A stretch of DNA of 64,000 nt, from assembly GCA_041748075.1 (NCBI GenBank), contig JBGTDX010000123.1, positions 1 through 64,000 on the forward strand. The letters are read 5' to 3'. The notes under the pieces are model-generated. The model was not told the origin of the DNA. It searched no databases and worked only from the letters and a program-made list of their open reading frames with translations. Source of the DNA: JBGSYJ01 sp041748075. Lineage in GTDB: Bacteria; Acidobacteriota; Thermoanaerobaculia; Gp7-AA8. Positions 23,968 to 33,705 of the stretch are shown here, piece after piece; position 1 is the first letter of the stretch, and each line of letters starts with the position of its first letter. The position numbers and the translations under genes are program-made.

Positions 23968-26286
23968 TTATTTCACGACGATTGTCGCGCGATCCGAGCT
24001 CGAGCCGGAGCTCGCCACGATCGTGTGCGTTCCAGCGGTGAGAGGCCAGGAAAGAGCGCGTCCGGGAGCCGTTCTTCCGATCGGTTTGCCATTGATGCTC
24101 CACTGCACCGGACCTGTCGTGCCGTCGAGCCTCGCCCGCAGCGAGAGCGTTTGAAAGTTGCGCCTCAGCGTGGGATCGATCAGGTATGTGGAGCCTGAAG
24201 GGGGATGTGTGATGCGGACTCCCCGCGATTCTGTCTCTGCCGGCAGATCGACCTGCTGAATGAGGAGCGTACCCTCCGTAATCAGGCCCCGTCGTTCGGC
24301 CCAGTGCCGGTACTCAGCAGGCCAGATCACAGTCGAGTCCCGGCCGTCGCCACGATGCCACGTGCAGTCAGCTCTCCCAGATCCTGCGGCGATCCACTCC
24401 ATCTCGATCACCGGGCATGCGGTACTCGGACGGAGTCCCGAGAGTGCGCAGACAGACTGCTGCTCGAGGCCCGGGGGTGGATCGAGCAGCGATCCATGTG
24501 CCGCGACTTCTACCTTCCTTCCTGTGCGCTTCTGCGCCGCCATCATGACGGCGTTGAAGATCGGAGCCGCGCCGGTGACACCGGAGGAGCTTTCGAGCGG
24601 TTTGCGATCGAAATTTCCCACCCAGACGCCGACCGTGAGCTCCCTGGTGAAGCCGACCGTCCAGTTGTCACGAAATGCCTGCGAGGTGCCGGTTTTGACC
24701 GCGACGGGAAAGGGAAACTCGAGACTGCTCGAGCTGCCGAAGATGAATTCACGAGCGCGCGAGTCGGCGAGGATGTCGGCAATCCAGTACGCCGTCTGCG
24801 GCGAAACGATCTGTTCCTGATCCGCGCGCGCGGAAGGGATCGCCTTTCCACCCTGCAGCCTGACGTTTCGGACCGCCGAAGCTTCCTGCCATGTGCCGCC
24901 TCTTGCGAAAATCGCGTACGCCAGCACCAGTTCGTCGAGCCGGACTTCGGCGTCGCCAAGGGTGAGGCCGAGTCCATAGTAGTCGGCGTTCTTTTCAAGA
25001 GTCGAAAAGTGAAGCCGCCGGAGCATGCGCAGCAGATCGGCTGGCTGCATCTGCGAAAGTAACCACACTGCCGGAACGTTCTCCGAGCCCGCCAGTGCCT
25101 GTCTCGCACGCAGAGGCCCGCGGAAGATCCCATCGTAATTGCGTGGGCTGTAGAGGATGCCCTGTTCGGCTGTGGGGAAATGCGCCGGAATATCAGGAAG
25201 TACCGAGGCAGGCGAGAAGCCGTTCTCGAACGCGAGTGCGTAGGTGAACGGTTTCAGCGCGGAACCCGGCTGGCGCGGAGCCGTGACGCCGTCGATCGCG
25301 CCGCTCGTCCGGACGTCGAAGTAGTCCCCCGAGCCTTCCCACGCAAGCCACTCGCCGGAACGGTTGTCCAGCACGGCCACGGCCACGTTGCCGGCGCCGT
25401 GACGAGTGAGATTCCGGCGGTGCGCCTGAATGATGCCGTGCACGTCGCGCTGCAAGCCGGAGTCCAGAGTCGTCTCGATGCGCACCGGCCTGGAATCCCC
25501 GTAACGTGAGAGAAGCATCTGGACGAAGTGAGGGGCGACCTGCTCGGCCGGCGTCGTGCTGAACGTCAACTCCTCGCTTTGCGCGAGCTCGTGTTCCGCG
25601 TCTTCGAGCATGCCGGAGGCTCTCATTCGCTCGAGGATCCGGCGCTGCCGGGCCATTCCCGCCTCGCGGTTGCGGAACGGATTGAGCACAGAAGGCCGCT
25701 GTGGGAGTGCGGCCAGGTAGGCGGCCTGTGCGGGAGTCAGTTGCGCAGCCTGGGTGCCGAAGTACCCGCGGCTCGCCCGCTCGATACCGGTCAGCTGATT
25801 CCCATAGGGTGCAAGGTTCAGGTAGAGCGCGAGAATTTCACCTTTCGAACGGTGATGTTCCAGACGGAGTGCGGTGACCGCTTCCCGCAGCTTGCCCGAC
25901 AGAGTTCGCGGCCGCGGTGCGAGCTGTTTCACGACCTGTTGTGTGATCGTCGATCCGCCCTGCACAAACCGGCGGGCACGGATGTTTGCAAAGGTGGCGC
26001 GCGCGATCGCGATCGGATCGACACCCGGATGCTGAAAGAATCGCTGGTCCTCGGCTGCGAGCGTGGCGTTGACGACGTTCGGGGGTAAGGCATCTGCATC
26101 GAGCCAGGTGCTTCGAGTCTCTTCTGCTGAGAGCGACTCATACAGAACGACACCATTGCGATCCGTGATCGTTGTCGATTGCCGGCCCGCCGGATCGAGC
26201 AGTCCCTCCGGCAGGGGACCGACGCGGATCCAGATCGCGAGAGCGAGGATGCCGACGGGAATGAGGATGAGAAGTCGCCTGGTCAT
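23968..26286 (-). CDS. pbpC: Penicillin-binding protein 1C (bifunctional peptidoglycan synthase)
   Basis: Inner-membrane enzyme with periplasmic domains, 772 aa from the ATG at 26286. The anchor is LLILIPVGILALAIWI. The glycosyltransferase (GT51) motifs are EDQRFFQHPGVD, GGSTITQQVVKQL and EILALYLNLAPYGNQ. The transpeptidase motifs are SALK (SxxK), SEN (SxN) and KTGT. The C-terminal domain (SGLRPSTACP ... HRGDGRD ... LSWPLTAGTHTIVA) is the BiPBP_C module that marks PBP1C. It lies immediately downstream of the alpha-2-macroglobulin gene on the same strand, as in many bacteria, suggesting joint work in cell-wall repair after protease attack. Confidence 0.95.
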   Translation of the reverse strand: MTRRLLILIPVGILALAIWIRVGPLPEGLLDPAGRQSTTITDRNGVVLYESLSAEETRSTWLDADALPPNVVNATLAAEDQRFFQHPGVDPIAIARATFANIRARRFVQGGSTITQQVVKQLAPRPRTLSGKLREAVTALRLEHHRSKGEILALYLNLAPYGNQLTGIERASRGYFGTQAAQLTPAQAAYLAALPQRPSVLNPFRNREAGMARQRRILERMRASGMLEDAEHELAQSEELTFSTTPAEQVAPHFVQMLLSRYGDSRPVRIETTLDSGLQRDVHGIIQAHRRNLTRHGAGNVAVAVLDNRSGEWLAWEGSGDYFDVRTSGAIDGVTAPRQPGSALKPFTYALAFENGFSPASVLPDIPAHFPTAEQGILYSPRNYDGIFRGPLRARQALAGSENVPAVWLLSQMQPADLLRMLRRLHFSTLEKNADYYGLGLTLGDAEVRLDELVLAYAIFARGGTWQEASAVRNVRLQGGKAIPSARADQEQIVSPQTAYWIADILADSRAREFIFGSSSSLEFPFPVAVKTGTSQAFRDNWTVGFTRELTVGVWVGNFDRKPLESSSGVTGAAPIFNAVMMAAQKRTGRKVEVAAHGSLLDPPPGLEQQSVCALSGLRPSTACPVIEMEWIAAGSGRADCTWHRGDGRDSTVIWPAEYRHWAERRGLITEGTLLIQQVDLPAETESRGVRITHPPSGSTYLIDPTLRRNFQTLSLRARLDGTTGPVQWSINGKPIGRTAPGRALSWPLTAGTHTIVASSGSSSDRATIVVK

Positions 26287-26328
26287 GGGAGCAGGGAACA
26301 AGTTGCGTGGAGTGTGGAGTCGTCTTTT

Positions 26329-26382
26329 CCCTCTCCCCGAATGGCTTCCTGTGCACAGGCCGCAATCCGGGCGGGGAGAGGG
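26329..26382. repeat. REP-like GC palindrome, copy 3
   Basis: CCCTCTCCCC (26329-26338) and GGGGAGAGGG (26373-26382) form a 10-bp stem around a 34-nt loop in the gap between the macroglobulin stop and pbpC start. Confidence 0.7.
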
Positions 26383-26398
26383 TTAAGTACCATCACCT

Positions 26399-29300
26399 TC
26401 ACTTCCGTACCTCGATCACGGTCGTTGCCGTCCGGCCGAAGACCTCCGGTTGATACATTTCTTCTGCATGCGCGGGTGCGGTACGGAAGGTTCCCGAGGT
26501 CGTTGTGCGGGCGACGTACGAGAACTCGTGTACTCCCTCGGCCAGGCGTGTAGCGAACAGATGCACCCGGTCATCGTGGCGCTCGACGCGGTCGAATCCG
26601 CCCTGACGGAACCACGAAGTCCAGTCGGCGCCCTGCTCGGCCTGCTGCTGTTCTTCGGCGAGATCCGTGGCCGTCGTCGCAAAGAGTGACTCAACCGCTT
26701 CGAATCCTGCAGGAAGCGGATCGGTCACCGCGACCCACCGCCGCTCCTGCGTGTTTCGAATTCGCAGCGTGACCGTTACCAGATCTCCCGCGGCAAACGA
26801 GCTTGTCGCGTCCGTGGTTCTGTGCGGCGCATACGTCCTCTCGATCCGGAAGCCGTTGTCCAACCCGCTCTGGAACAGACGATCCACCGCATAACGGAGA
26901 CGCGTCATGTAGAAGAGCGTGCCCGTTCCTTCCTTGCGGAGGATGAGATCCTGCCGCGTGCCGGCAGGCGCCGTCGCGAGAATACGGTTCATCGGCACGT
27001 CCTCGGTGACCGCTTCGGTCGAGCGGCCTTTGAACTGCGAGGATGCGAGCTGCTGTTCACCCAGCGTCGCCGTGGCGGTGAAGTCGGGAACTTCACGCTC
27101 ATACTTCCTGTAGTAGTCGACGAGCGAGCCCATCGCCCATGCGTTCTCCTGCGTATTTCCCCACCGGCCCTTTTCGCGGGCGGTCATCAACCAGCGAACC
27201 AGACCGCGCACCAGGGACGTGTCGTTCGAATTGCGAACGAGGCTTCCGAGCACGATGGCGGTCGAACGCACATTGGAGTTCCAGAAGAGCAGCAGGTAAG
27301 GATCATTCAGTTCTTCGACGTGAGAGGCGCCGCCTTCGGCCAGAATCGCATTTCCGATTCGCCGTTCGAGCTCTACGATCCGGGCGCCCTTTTCGCCTTT
27401 CGCGGTCAATGCGTCATACAGGAACGAGATGGCGAACACCGGCATCCGGTCGAGGTAGCCGTAGAGACGGTTGATGTTGCTGTCCTGGTTGCGTCCCCCC
27501 TCGGTGAGCACCTTCACCGAGAAGGCCTGCCACGCGGTGTATGACGGCCACCAGCTTTCGTTGATGGGTGGTGTCGCCGCGAGTTGCTGCTCGAGATAGA
27601 CGTACGCCGCTTCCATCATGCTCGCAGGCACTTCGTAACCGAGACTCTGCGCGCGCTGAAAGACATGGATCACATAGCTCGTGAGGTAGGGCGAGACGGA
27701 GAAACAGTTGCCGGGCCAGAACGCGAACCCGCCGCTCGGGCACTGGAACTTCTCCAGCTCGCGAAGGTTGAGTGCCGCGACTTCCCGAGCCTTTCCGGGC
27801 ACGATGCCGGGCAGACTGAATGCTTCGCCAAGATCCGTGCCGAGCATCAGTGCGAGCCCGCGCGAAGCGCGCTGTTCGGCGCAGCCGTATGGATATTCCA
27901 GGAGGTAGCGCGCACCTTCGCCGAGGCCGACCATCGCCGTCGATGCGAGCTCGAAGCGAAGACCTCCGAAAGACGGAACGACGTCCGACGGTATCTCGAG
28001 AACTTCGCGTGCATCTTCCGTCGTTTCGCCATACGCTGCGACTGTTTCCGGGGACACGAGGATGCGGACGGGAATGATGTCCTCGAACGCGTCGGACTCG
28101 CCGAGAAGCTTGACCGTCATCTGAACCCGCGCTTCACCGACGGCTCTCGCTACCGCATCAAAGCGAACCTCGGATGATCCCCCCGCAGGGATCTGCACCC
28201 GTTGTGTGCTTCTGCCGCTGAAGCTCAGTACAGAGGGATCGAGACTGCGAATCGTCACGACCGCTCTGCCCCGCCGTTTCAACTGGCTGTTGACGACGGC
28301 ACCGAACACAGCCTGATCACCCATCGCGAGGAAGCGGGGGAACGTCGGGCGCAGCAGAACCGGTTTGCTGATCCGGATCTCGCTGTCCGACTGGCCGAAG
28401 CGGGAGGCCTTGTCGCCTGCCACTGCCATGATCCTGTATGTCGTCAGCGATTCAGGCAGTTTGACGGTTGTCGATGCGTTGCCGTTTTCATCGGTGATGA
28501 CCGAGCCGATCCAGAAAGCCAGCACGCGGAAATCGCGGCGTACCGCCTCTCCGGGATCGCCACCTCCACCACCCTCGGATCCACCCTTCGGCGTCAGCAC
28601 GCGGCGGCTGATGATCCGCTGGCGGGAGTCGAGGTTCATCACCTGCAGCGCTTTCGGCACATAGATCGAGTCGAGAATGTCGGGTGTCTGGTATGCCGTC
28701 AGCGACAGCACTCCGTAGTCGACCGCCCAGAGTGTCACCTCGGATCGAGTGCCCGCTCCGGTGTGGTCTCTCACGGCGAGGTTCACGACTGCATCCGTTG
28801 CCGGTCGGTACTCCTCTTTGTTCGCCGTAACGGCAACATCGAGACGTTTCGAGGAATCCTCGACGCGCAGCTCGGTGTAGCCCACGCGGAATGCCGGCTT
28901 GCCCGGATCGCTTCCGTCTTCATCACCGTCTGTTGTCGTGCGTCCCTTGATGAGGAGGATCGAGACGTAGAAGTTGGGGATATGTTCCTCGGTCACCGGA
29001 ACGCTGACCGTCTGCTGGGTCGAGGTCAGCTCGAACCGCCGGTGCGTCCGCACGCCCTCACGTTCCGTCGTGAGGAGCGCGGTTGCTGTCTCCCACGGAG
29101 ACTGGATCATGATGCGCGCCGTTTCTCCCGGCTTGTAAGTCTTCTTCTCCGGAATGAAGTCGATCCGATTGTGATCGTAACGCTGCCACGCCGTGTATCC
29201 CGATCCGAGTGCGTAGAAGGACGTGACCGTCGTGGTGGATCGTCCCTGTCCGTTCTCGGCTCGTGCACGGAGAACGTAGAACCCCCCGCGCGGCACTGGA

Positions 29301-32236
29301 ATCTGCAGCTTTACCGGTGTCGTCTCCGTCGTCACGTTCCAGGAGCCGGCAGCGACTTCCTTGCGTTCCGTTTCCCAGGTATAGAAGCCGTTGCCTTCGG
29401 CACGCCGGACGCTGTTCCACTGAATCTGCTGGAGAGTGACGGTGACCGGCACTCCGGGTGCTGCGAGACCTTCCGGAGTCGCCGCGACGACCGATGTCTC
29501 GATTCCGCGCGATACATCTGTGAAATAGGGCGGGCTCGCGAGTCCGATGTACCACGGAGCCGGATGAACGAGAGTCGACGCACGGTTCGCGATTCGCTGG
29601 CGTGAGACATCGGTCACTTCACCCTCAAAGGTGTACTGATAGGGAACGCCGGCGTCGAGATTCGTCGGCAGCGAGCGGGAGTGGATGCCGCGTGCATCGA
29701 GCGTCGCTTCGTTGCTTGCGACAGTCTCCCGCTCGGTGGGCTGATCGCCTGTCCAGTCGTATCCGACGAAGACGAACCGCTGTCCAGGGAAGCGTTCCGT
29801 CACGGCTGCCGGTGCCGAGTAAACCGGCGTCCGGTAGACGGTCCAGCGCACGGGTCGCTCCGCCATGACGCCGCCGAAGAGATACCGTCCCGTGATGGTT
29901 CCGTCGAGGTCGTCACCTGCGATACCGGATCGTTCCGTGAGCGTCACGTCGACGCGGAAGTCTGGACGCCGGTAGGCGGAGACGAGGAAGTTGCCGAAGA
30001 TCGTGTTTCTCTGCCCCGCGATGCGGGCGGACACGGTCCAGTTGCCGAGTGCGCCGTCTTCGGGAAGTTGAAACGTCCACTCAGCGCTGCTCCACGCATT
30101 CAGCTGAAACGCCCTTCGTTCGATCCTCCTGCTCTGGCTGTCCTGCAGCGTGAGCGTCACCGTCGTGCCGGCAGGCAGGAGCTCCATGCCTCCCGGCGTG
30201 TCGCTCCGGAGGATTGCCTTCAGATGCACTTCCTCTCCGAGCCTGTAGACGCCGCGGTCGGTGAACACCTCTCCCCGCAACAGATCTCTGGCTTCCGTGA
30301 CGTCGTACTGAATTCCGAACGACCACGGCTCGAGGCCTTCAGACCAGTCGCTTCCGAGGTAGGCGAAGTCGCCGTCCTTCTCTGCAGTGACCACGAAGAG
30401 GAATCCCCACGACTGGTACCAGGGGTCGTAGCCGTCTTCTTCGGGATCGGGAGTCACGAATTCCTCTTCGCCTTCCATAGGTTCCGGAAGTTGAAGCCTC
30501 AGCTCGTTCTTCGGTCCGATCGCAATGCCGTCCTGATCGGTGCGGCCCTGCCAGAAGATGCGATTGTCCTTCGTGCGGAGGGTGACGTTCGCGCCGGCAA
30601 CAGGCAGACCTTCATCGAGTGTCGTCACGAGAACGAGGACGTTCTCGGGGCTGTCCTTGACGCTGATCCCGAGGTTCGTGACCTGAATGATCGAAGAACG
30701 TGGCTCCCGCGCATCCCAGGCGGGATGGCTGCGTGGAATGCGCTGACCATCCTTCACGGCAGCCTGCAGGAGGCCGAACCCTCCAGCTGGCAGTACCCCC
30801 GAGATGTCGATGCCGTACGATTGAATTCTGTCGGGAACGGGCGCGAGCTTTCTGACCAGCGGAGCTCCCGGAGGCGCCTCCCGGAATCCCTTCTCCTGCA
30901 GCCGCACGATCGTCGGAACGAGCTCGTCCTCCTGCAGGGGTTTGATCCACTGGCTTACGTCCCGCATGTTGCGGGAGTAGAAGGGAAGCTGGGGGCCGCC
31001 CGTCGACTCCCACACGCCGTGGCCGTCACCGAAGCTCGTGAACGCGCTTCGGTGCCAGTGCTCGACATCGCCGATCCAGCGGTAGCCGAGAGTCTGGCCG
31101 TCTGACGCCTTGAGATCGGGATCGATGTTGACTCGGACCGTGGTCGCGGGAAGGATCGGATAACCGAGATCCTCGAGGGTGAGTCTGGCCAGCGAGTCAT
31201 AGCGGCTCGCGCGCGAGCTTTCGTCGCGGGTTGCCCTGGTCAAAGGCTGCGCGGACTTCTGTCCCGACACGTCGCCTGCGGTGATCTCGGTGCGGGCGCT
31301 GGCAATATCGATGCTGGATCGAAACACGAGCGGGTTGTAGCGTTCCGGATCACAGGACACCGCGCAGTAAAAGCCATCGACGAACAGGGTCGGCTCGAGG
31401 CGGATGATGAAGTCCTGCGTCTTTCCCGGCACGGCGCTGCCCTGAGCGGAAGGTACGGATGGATCGAGGGCTACCCGGATCCAGCTGTCAGTTGGAACTC
31501 CCGCTCGTGTCTCGAGGACGAGCAAATCGTTCCCTGGTGGAAATCGTTCGGCGTCCCATGACTCCGGTACGAAGACAAAGATCGGGCTGCTGGACTTGAC
31601 GACCTGATCGACCCGCGCAACTTTCGCGTCGAACTGCTTGATTGCATCGGGGTCGACCTGCTGGAGGAGTGTCCGGGTTGCTTCTGGCAGAGTCGCCCTC
31701 TGCCAGCTGTGAGGACTGTACTGAAGTTTGAGGTGCGAGGAAACTGCGGAGGGATCGATCGGTTGATTGAATCGCAGCCCGATGACCACCGCGTCGTCGT
31801 ACCGGCCGGTCTTGCGATACCAGCTCGTCGAGAGCAGTCGAACCGTTGGAGTCGTGAATGAGAACGTGTGAGGTCGCGGCAGTGTGTTTCCACTCAGCGA
31901 GCTGGCCGTCGCATCGATGACGACTTCGTAGCGCGTCGCATGGGGCAACGGATGGTTTGGATCCGGCGTGAAGATGAGCGTCGTGGTTCCGGACCAGCGA
32001 AACGTTCCCGGGACGGCTGGGGAGATCCGGAAGAACGGAACTTCGAGTCTGTCCGGGATCCGCCCGATTGCAACCATCGGTTCGGAGAAGACCACACGGA
32101 TTTCGTTTGCTTCGGCGAGGGTTGCAATTTCTCCCACCGGGCCCGCTTTGAGCACTTTCAGTGTGGTCGCGGCTTCAGCGCCGAGTGCTGCCAGACAGAA
32201 GAGGAGAATCGACGCCAGACGGACGTACGAGCTCAT
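26399..32236 (-). CDS. Bacterial alpha-2-macroglobulin (large periplasmic protease inhibitor)
   Basis: A 1945-aa protein from the ATG at 32236. The signal peptide is MSSYVRLASILLFCLAALGA. It follows the bacterial A2M plan: Ig-like/MG domains (EEVHLKAILRSDTPGG, DRGVYRLGEEV), a protease-bait stretch, and the thioester site YPYGCAEQ near residue 1448 (C-x-E-Q intact, so covalent trapping is possible). The helical thioester domain and the MG10-like end follow. A2M snares proteases that enter the periplasm. It directly precedes pbpC. Lacking a lipobox, it is probably soluble rather than membrane-tethered. Confidence 0.95.
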   Translation of the reverse strand: MSSYVRLASILLFCLAALGAEAATTLKVLKAGPVGEIATLAEANEIRVVFSEPMVAIGRIPDRLEVPFFRISPAVPGTFRWSGTTTLIFTPDPNHPLPHATRYEVVIDATASSLSGNTLPRPHTFSFTTPTVRLLSTSWYRKTGRYDDAVVIGLRFNQPIDPSAVSSHLKLQYSPHSWQRATLPEATRTLLQQVDPDAIKQFDAKVARVDQVVKSSSPIFVFVPESWDAERFPPGNDLLVLETRAGVPTDSWIRVALDPSVPSAQGSAVPGKTQDFIIRLEPTLFVDGFYCAVSCDPERYNPLVFRSSIDIASARTEITAGDVSGQKSAQPLTRATRDESSRASRYDSLARLTLEDLGYPILPATTVRVNIDPDLKASDGQTLGYRWIGDVEHWHRSAFTSFGDGHGVWESTGGPQLPFYSRNMRDVSQWIKPLQEDELVPTIVRLQEKGFREAPPGAPLVRKLAPVPDRIQSYGIDISGVLPAGGFGLLQAAVKDGQRIPRSHPAWDAREPRSSIIQVTNLGISVKDSPENVLVLVTTLDEGLPVAGANVTLRTKDNRIFWQGRTDQDGIAIGPKNELRLQLPEPMEGEEEFVTPDPEEDGYDPWYQSWGFLFVVTAEKDGDFAYLGSDWSEGLEPWSFGIQYDVTEARDLLRGEVFTDRGVYRLGEEVHLKAILRSDTPGGMELLPAGTTVTLTLQDSQSRRIERRAFQLNAWSSAEWTFQLPEDGALGNWTVSARIAGQRNTIFGNFLVSAYRRPDFRVDVTLTERSGIAGDDLDGTITGRYLFGGVMAERPVRWTVYRTPVYSAPAAVTERFPGQRFVFVGYDWTGDQPTERETVASNEATLDARGIHSRSLPTNLDAGVPYQYTFEGEVTDVSRQRIANRASTLVHPAPWYIGLASPPYFTDVSRGIETSVVAATPEGLAAPGVPVTVTLQQIQWNSVRRAEGNGFYTWETERKEVAAGSWNVTTETTPVKLQIPVPRGGFYVLRARAENGQGRSTTTVTSFYALGSGYTAWQRYDHNRIDFIPEKKTYKPGETARIMIQSPWETATALLTTEREGVRTHRRFELTSTQQTVSVPVTEEHIPNFYVSILLIKGRTTTDGDEDGSDPGKPAFRVGYTELRVEDSSKRLDVAVTANKEEYRPATDAVVNLAVRDHTGAGTRSEVTLWAVDYGVLSLTAYQTPDILDSIYVPKALQVMNLDSRQRIISRRVLTPKGGSEGGGGGDPGEAVRRDFRVLAFWIGSVITDENGNASTTVKLPESLTTYRIMAVAGDKASRFGQSDSEIRISKPVLLRPTFPRFLAMGDQAVFGAVVNSQLKRRGRAVVTIRSLDPSVLSFSGRSTQRVQIPAGGSSEVRFDAVARAVGEARVQMTVKLLGESDAFEDIIPVRILVSPETVAAYGETTEDAREVLEIPSDVVPSFGGLRFELASTAMVGLGEGARYLLEYPYGCAEQRASRGLALMLGTDLGEAFSLPGIVPGKAREVAALNLRELEKFQCPSGGFAFWPGNCFSVSPYLTSYVIHVFQRAQSLGYEVPASMMEAAYVYLEQQLAATPPINESWWPSYTAWQAFSVKVLTEGGRNQDSNINRLYGYLDRMPVFAISFLYDALTAKGEKGARIVELERRIGNAILAEGGASHVEELNDPYLLLFWNSNVRSTAIVLGSLVRNSNDTSLVRGLVRWLMTAREKGRWGNTQENAWAMGSLVDYYRKYEREVPDFTATATLGEQQLASSQFKGRSTEAVTEDVPMNRILATAPAGTRQDLILRKEGTGTLFYMTRLRYAVDRLFQSGLDNGFRIERTYAPHRTTDATSSFAAGDLVTVTLRIRNTQERRWVAVTDPLPAGFEAVESLFATTATDLAEEQQQAEQGADWTSWFRQGGFDRVERHDDRVHLFATRLAEGVHEFSYVARTTTSGTFRTAPAHAEEMYQPEVFGRTATTVIEVRK

Positions 32237-32375
32237 GAAGACTCCCGAAATTGAATGGATGTGCGGAGGATGCTGCTGCTGTTCGCAGTGTACCGGAAGT
32301 CGGTTCAAGGGCGGCGGCCTCGAATGAAGGACGCGTCCTCCGGAGCGCGAGGCGAAGGACAGGACCGTCATTGTG

Positions 32376-32549
32376 GCTTCTAATGAACCTCTCCGAACCG
32401 GGAGGGATGTAGAAACACGTCATCCTGAGCGAAGCGAAGGATCTCCTGAAGAGGATCGAGCATCGCAAGCAGAGCTCCTTCGCTTCGCTCAGGATGACGT
32501 GGCCTCGCTCAGGATGCCACGCTGGTTCATCACCCCTTCACCGGCGCGC
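32376..32549. repeat. MITE-like palindromic repeat, copy 2
   Basis: Best-preserved copy: GCTTCTAATGAACC at the left end, terminal inverted repeat ATGAACC (32383-32389)/GGTTCAT (32524-32530), and the central palindrome GTCATCCTGAGCGAAGCGAA with its complement near 32473-32499. It lies just upstream of the macroglobulin gene and downstream of the receiver gene. Confidence 0.85.
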
Positions 32550-32570
32550 GACACAATGGAGGCGGTCGAT

Positions 32571-33056
32571 TCAGGACGCGTCGCGAATTCGCTCGGGCTC
32601 TTCCCGGCGCATGAGGCGCTGAAGTATCCGCGCCAGGGGATGACGTTCCTGCGTGACCTCGAGCGTACGAGAGGGCTGTTGCGTCTTTTCGTAGCACTGA
32701 AGCGCCGAGGCGACCAGTCGCGCGAGATCGAAAGGTTTCCGCACCACAGCAAAAATCGGGTCGCCATTCACCGCCTCAGGATCCTGTCCCGTCAGGACAA
32801 TCACCTTCCGAAGCAGGGCAGGGTCCGATTCGCGGAGATAATGCAATACCGCGAAGCCATCGACCCGCGGCATGGCCAGATCGAGGACGATGACGTCATA
32901 GGCAGACTTCCTGAGACAATCGATCGCCTCAACACCATCGTCAGCGGTGCTGACCCTGAATCCGGCGTCGCGCAAGGCTCGGGTGAGAAGACGACGGATG
33001 GTCTCATCGTCGTCTATGACAAGGATCCGCTTCTGATCCTGTTTAGAACCCTTCAT
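32571..33056 (-). CDS. Stand-alone receiver-domain response regulator
   Basis: A 161-aa protein starting at 33056 with GAGAGG ahead. A single REC domain covers residues 9-125: acidic pocket DDD, phospho-acceptor Asp in VIVLDLAMPRVDGF, Thr in VLTGQD and the conserved Lys in VVRKPF. There is no output domain. A basic tail of about 35 residues follows (LARILQRLMRREEPERIRD). Such proteins work by protein contact or as phosphate relays. No histidine kinase is in the window; the two Ser/Thr kinases are not obvious partners. Confidence 0.9.
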   Translation of the reverse strand: MKGSKQDQKRILVIDDDETIRRLLTRALRDAGFRVSTADDGVEAIDCLRKSAYDVIVLDLAMPRVDGFAVLHYLRESDPALLRKVIVLTGQDPEAVNGDPIFAVVRKPFDLARLVASALQCYEKTQQPSRTLEVTQERHPLARILQRLMRREEPERIRDAS

Positions 33057-33216
33057 CGCACGCCTCTCCCCAGCAACGGTGCTGCCACCCGTAATTGTTT
33101 GAAAACACGAGAGTGGCGGCCCATCAGTGTACGTTTAAGGGGACGCCCTGTCTATACCAGCGGATAGGCGTCTTCGGAATTTCATGTTTTGATATGTTTC
33201 CCGGGGGTGACCGCAA

Positions 33217-33681
33217 ATGGCGAAGCGATACTGGTTGATGAAGTGCGAGCCCGCCGCGTATGACATCGAGGATCTCGAGCGTGACGGAACGACGAGCTGG
33301 GAAGGGGTCCGGAACTATCAGGCGCGCAACTTCATGCGTGAGATGAAGCGTGGTGACGGTGTGCTTTTCTACGCGTCCAATGCAGACCCTTCCGGCGTCA
33401 CCGGCGTCGCAAAAATCGTGAGCGAGGCGTACCCCGATCCGTTTGCAATGAAGAAAGCTCACCGGTATTACGATGAAAGCAGCACCGCTGAGAACCCTGT
33501 CTGGTATTCGGTTGACATAGGCTTCGTCAGGAAATTTACCGGAATCGTTTCGCTCGAGACACTCAAGAGCACCAGTGGACTCGAAGAGATGGTGGTCACG
33601 CGTAAAGGCTCGCGGCTATCGATCCAGCCTGTCACGCCCGAGGAGTTCAGAATCGTAGTGGGGCTGGGAAAAAGAACATGA
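33217..33681 (+). CDS. EVE-domain protein
   Basis: A 154-aa single-domain protein of the EVE family (PUA-like fold), starting MAKRYWLMKCEPAAYDIEDL and including GVRNYQARNFMREMKRGDGVLFY, both hallmarks. EVE proteins bind modified bases, 5-methylcytosine-type in restriction systems and in eukaryotic THYN1. Stand-alone bacterial members have an unclear role. GGGGGTGA lies 8 nt before the start. Nothing nearby suggests a restriction system. Confidence 0.92.
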   Translation: MAKRYWLMKCEPAAYDIEDLERDGTTSWEGVRNYQARNFMREMKRGDGVLFYASNADPSGVTGVAKIVSEAYPDPFAMKKAHRYYDESSTAENPVWYSVDIGFVRKFTGIVSLETLKSTSGLEEMVVTRKGSRLSIQPVTPEEFRIVVGLGKRT

Positions 33682-33705
33682 ATGGTTGTTCGATCATCGG
33701 AAGGC

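Noticed and set aside
28202..29605. 467-residue plus-strand frame inside the macroglobulin gene
   Set aside because: Antisense shadow with no domain and biased composition; the minus-strand protein has full family homology.
29681..31105. 474-residue plus-strand frame inside the macroglobulin gene
   Set aside because: Antisense shadow of a well-supported gene.
32373..33167. Plus-strand frame across the MITE-like copy and receiver gene
   Set aside because: Repeat translation followed by antisense of the receiver gene.
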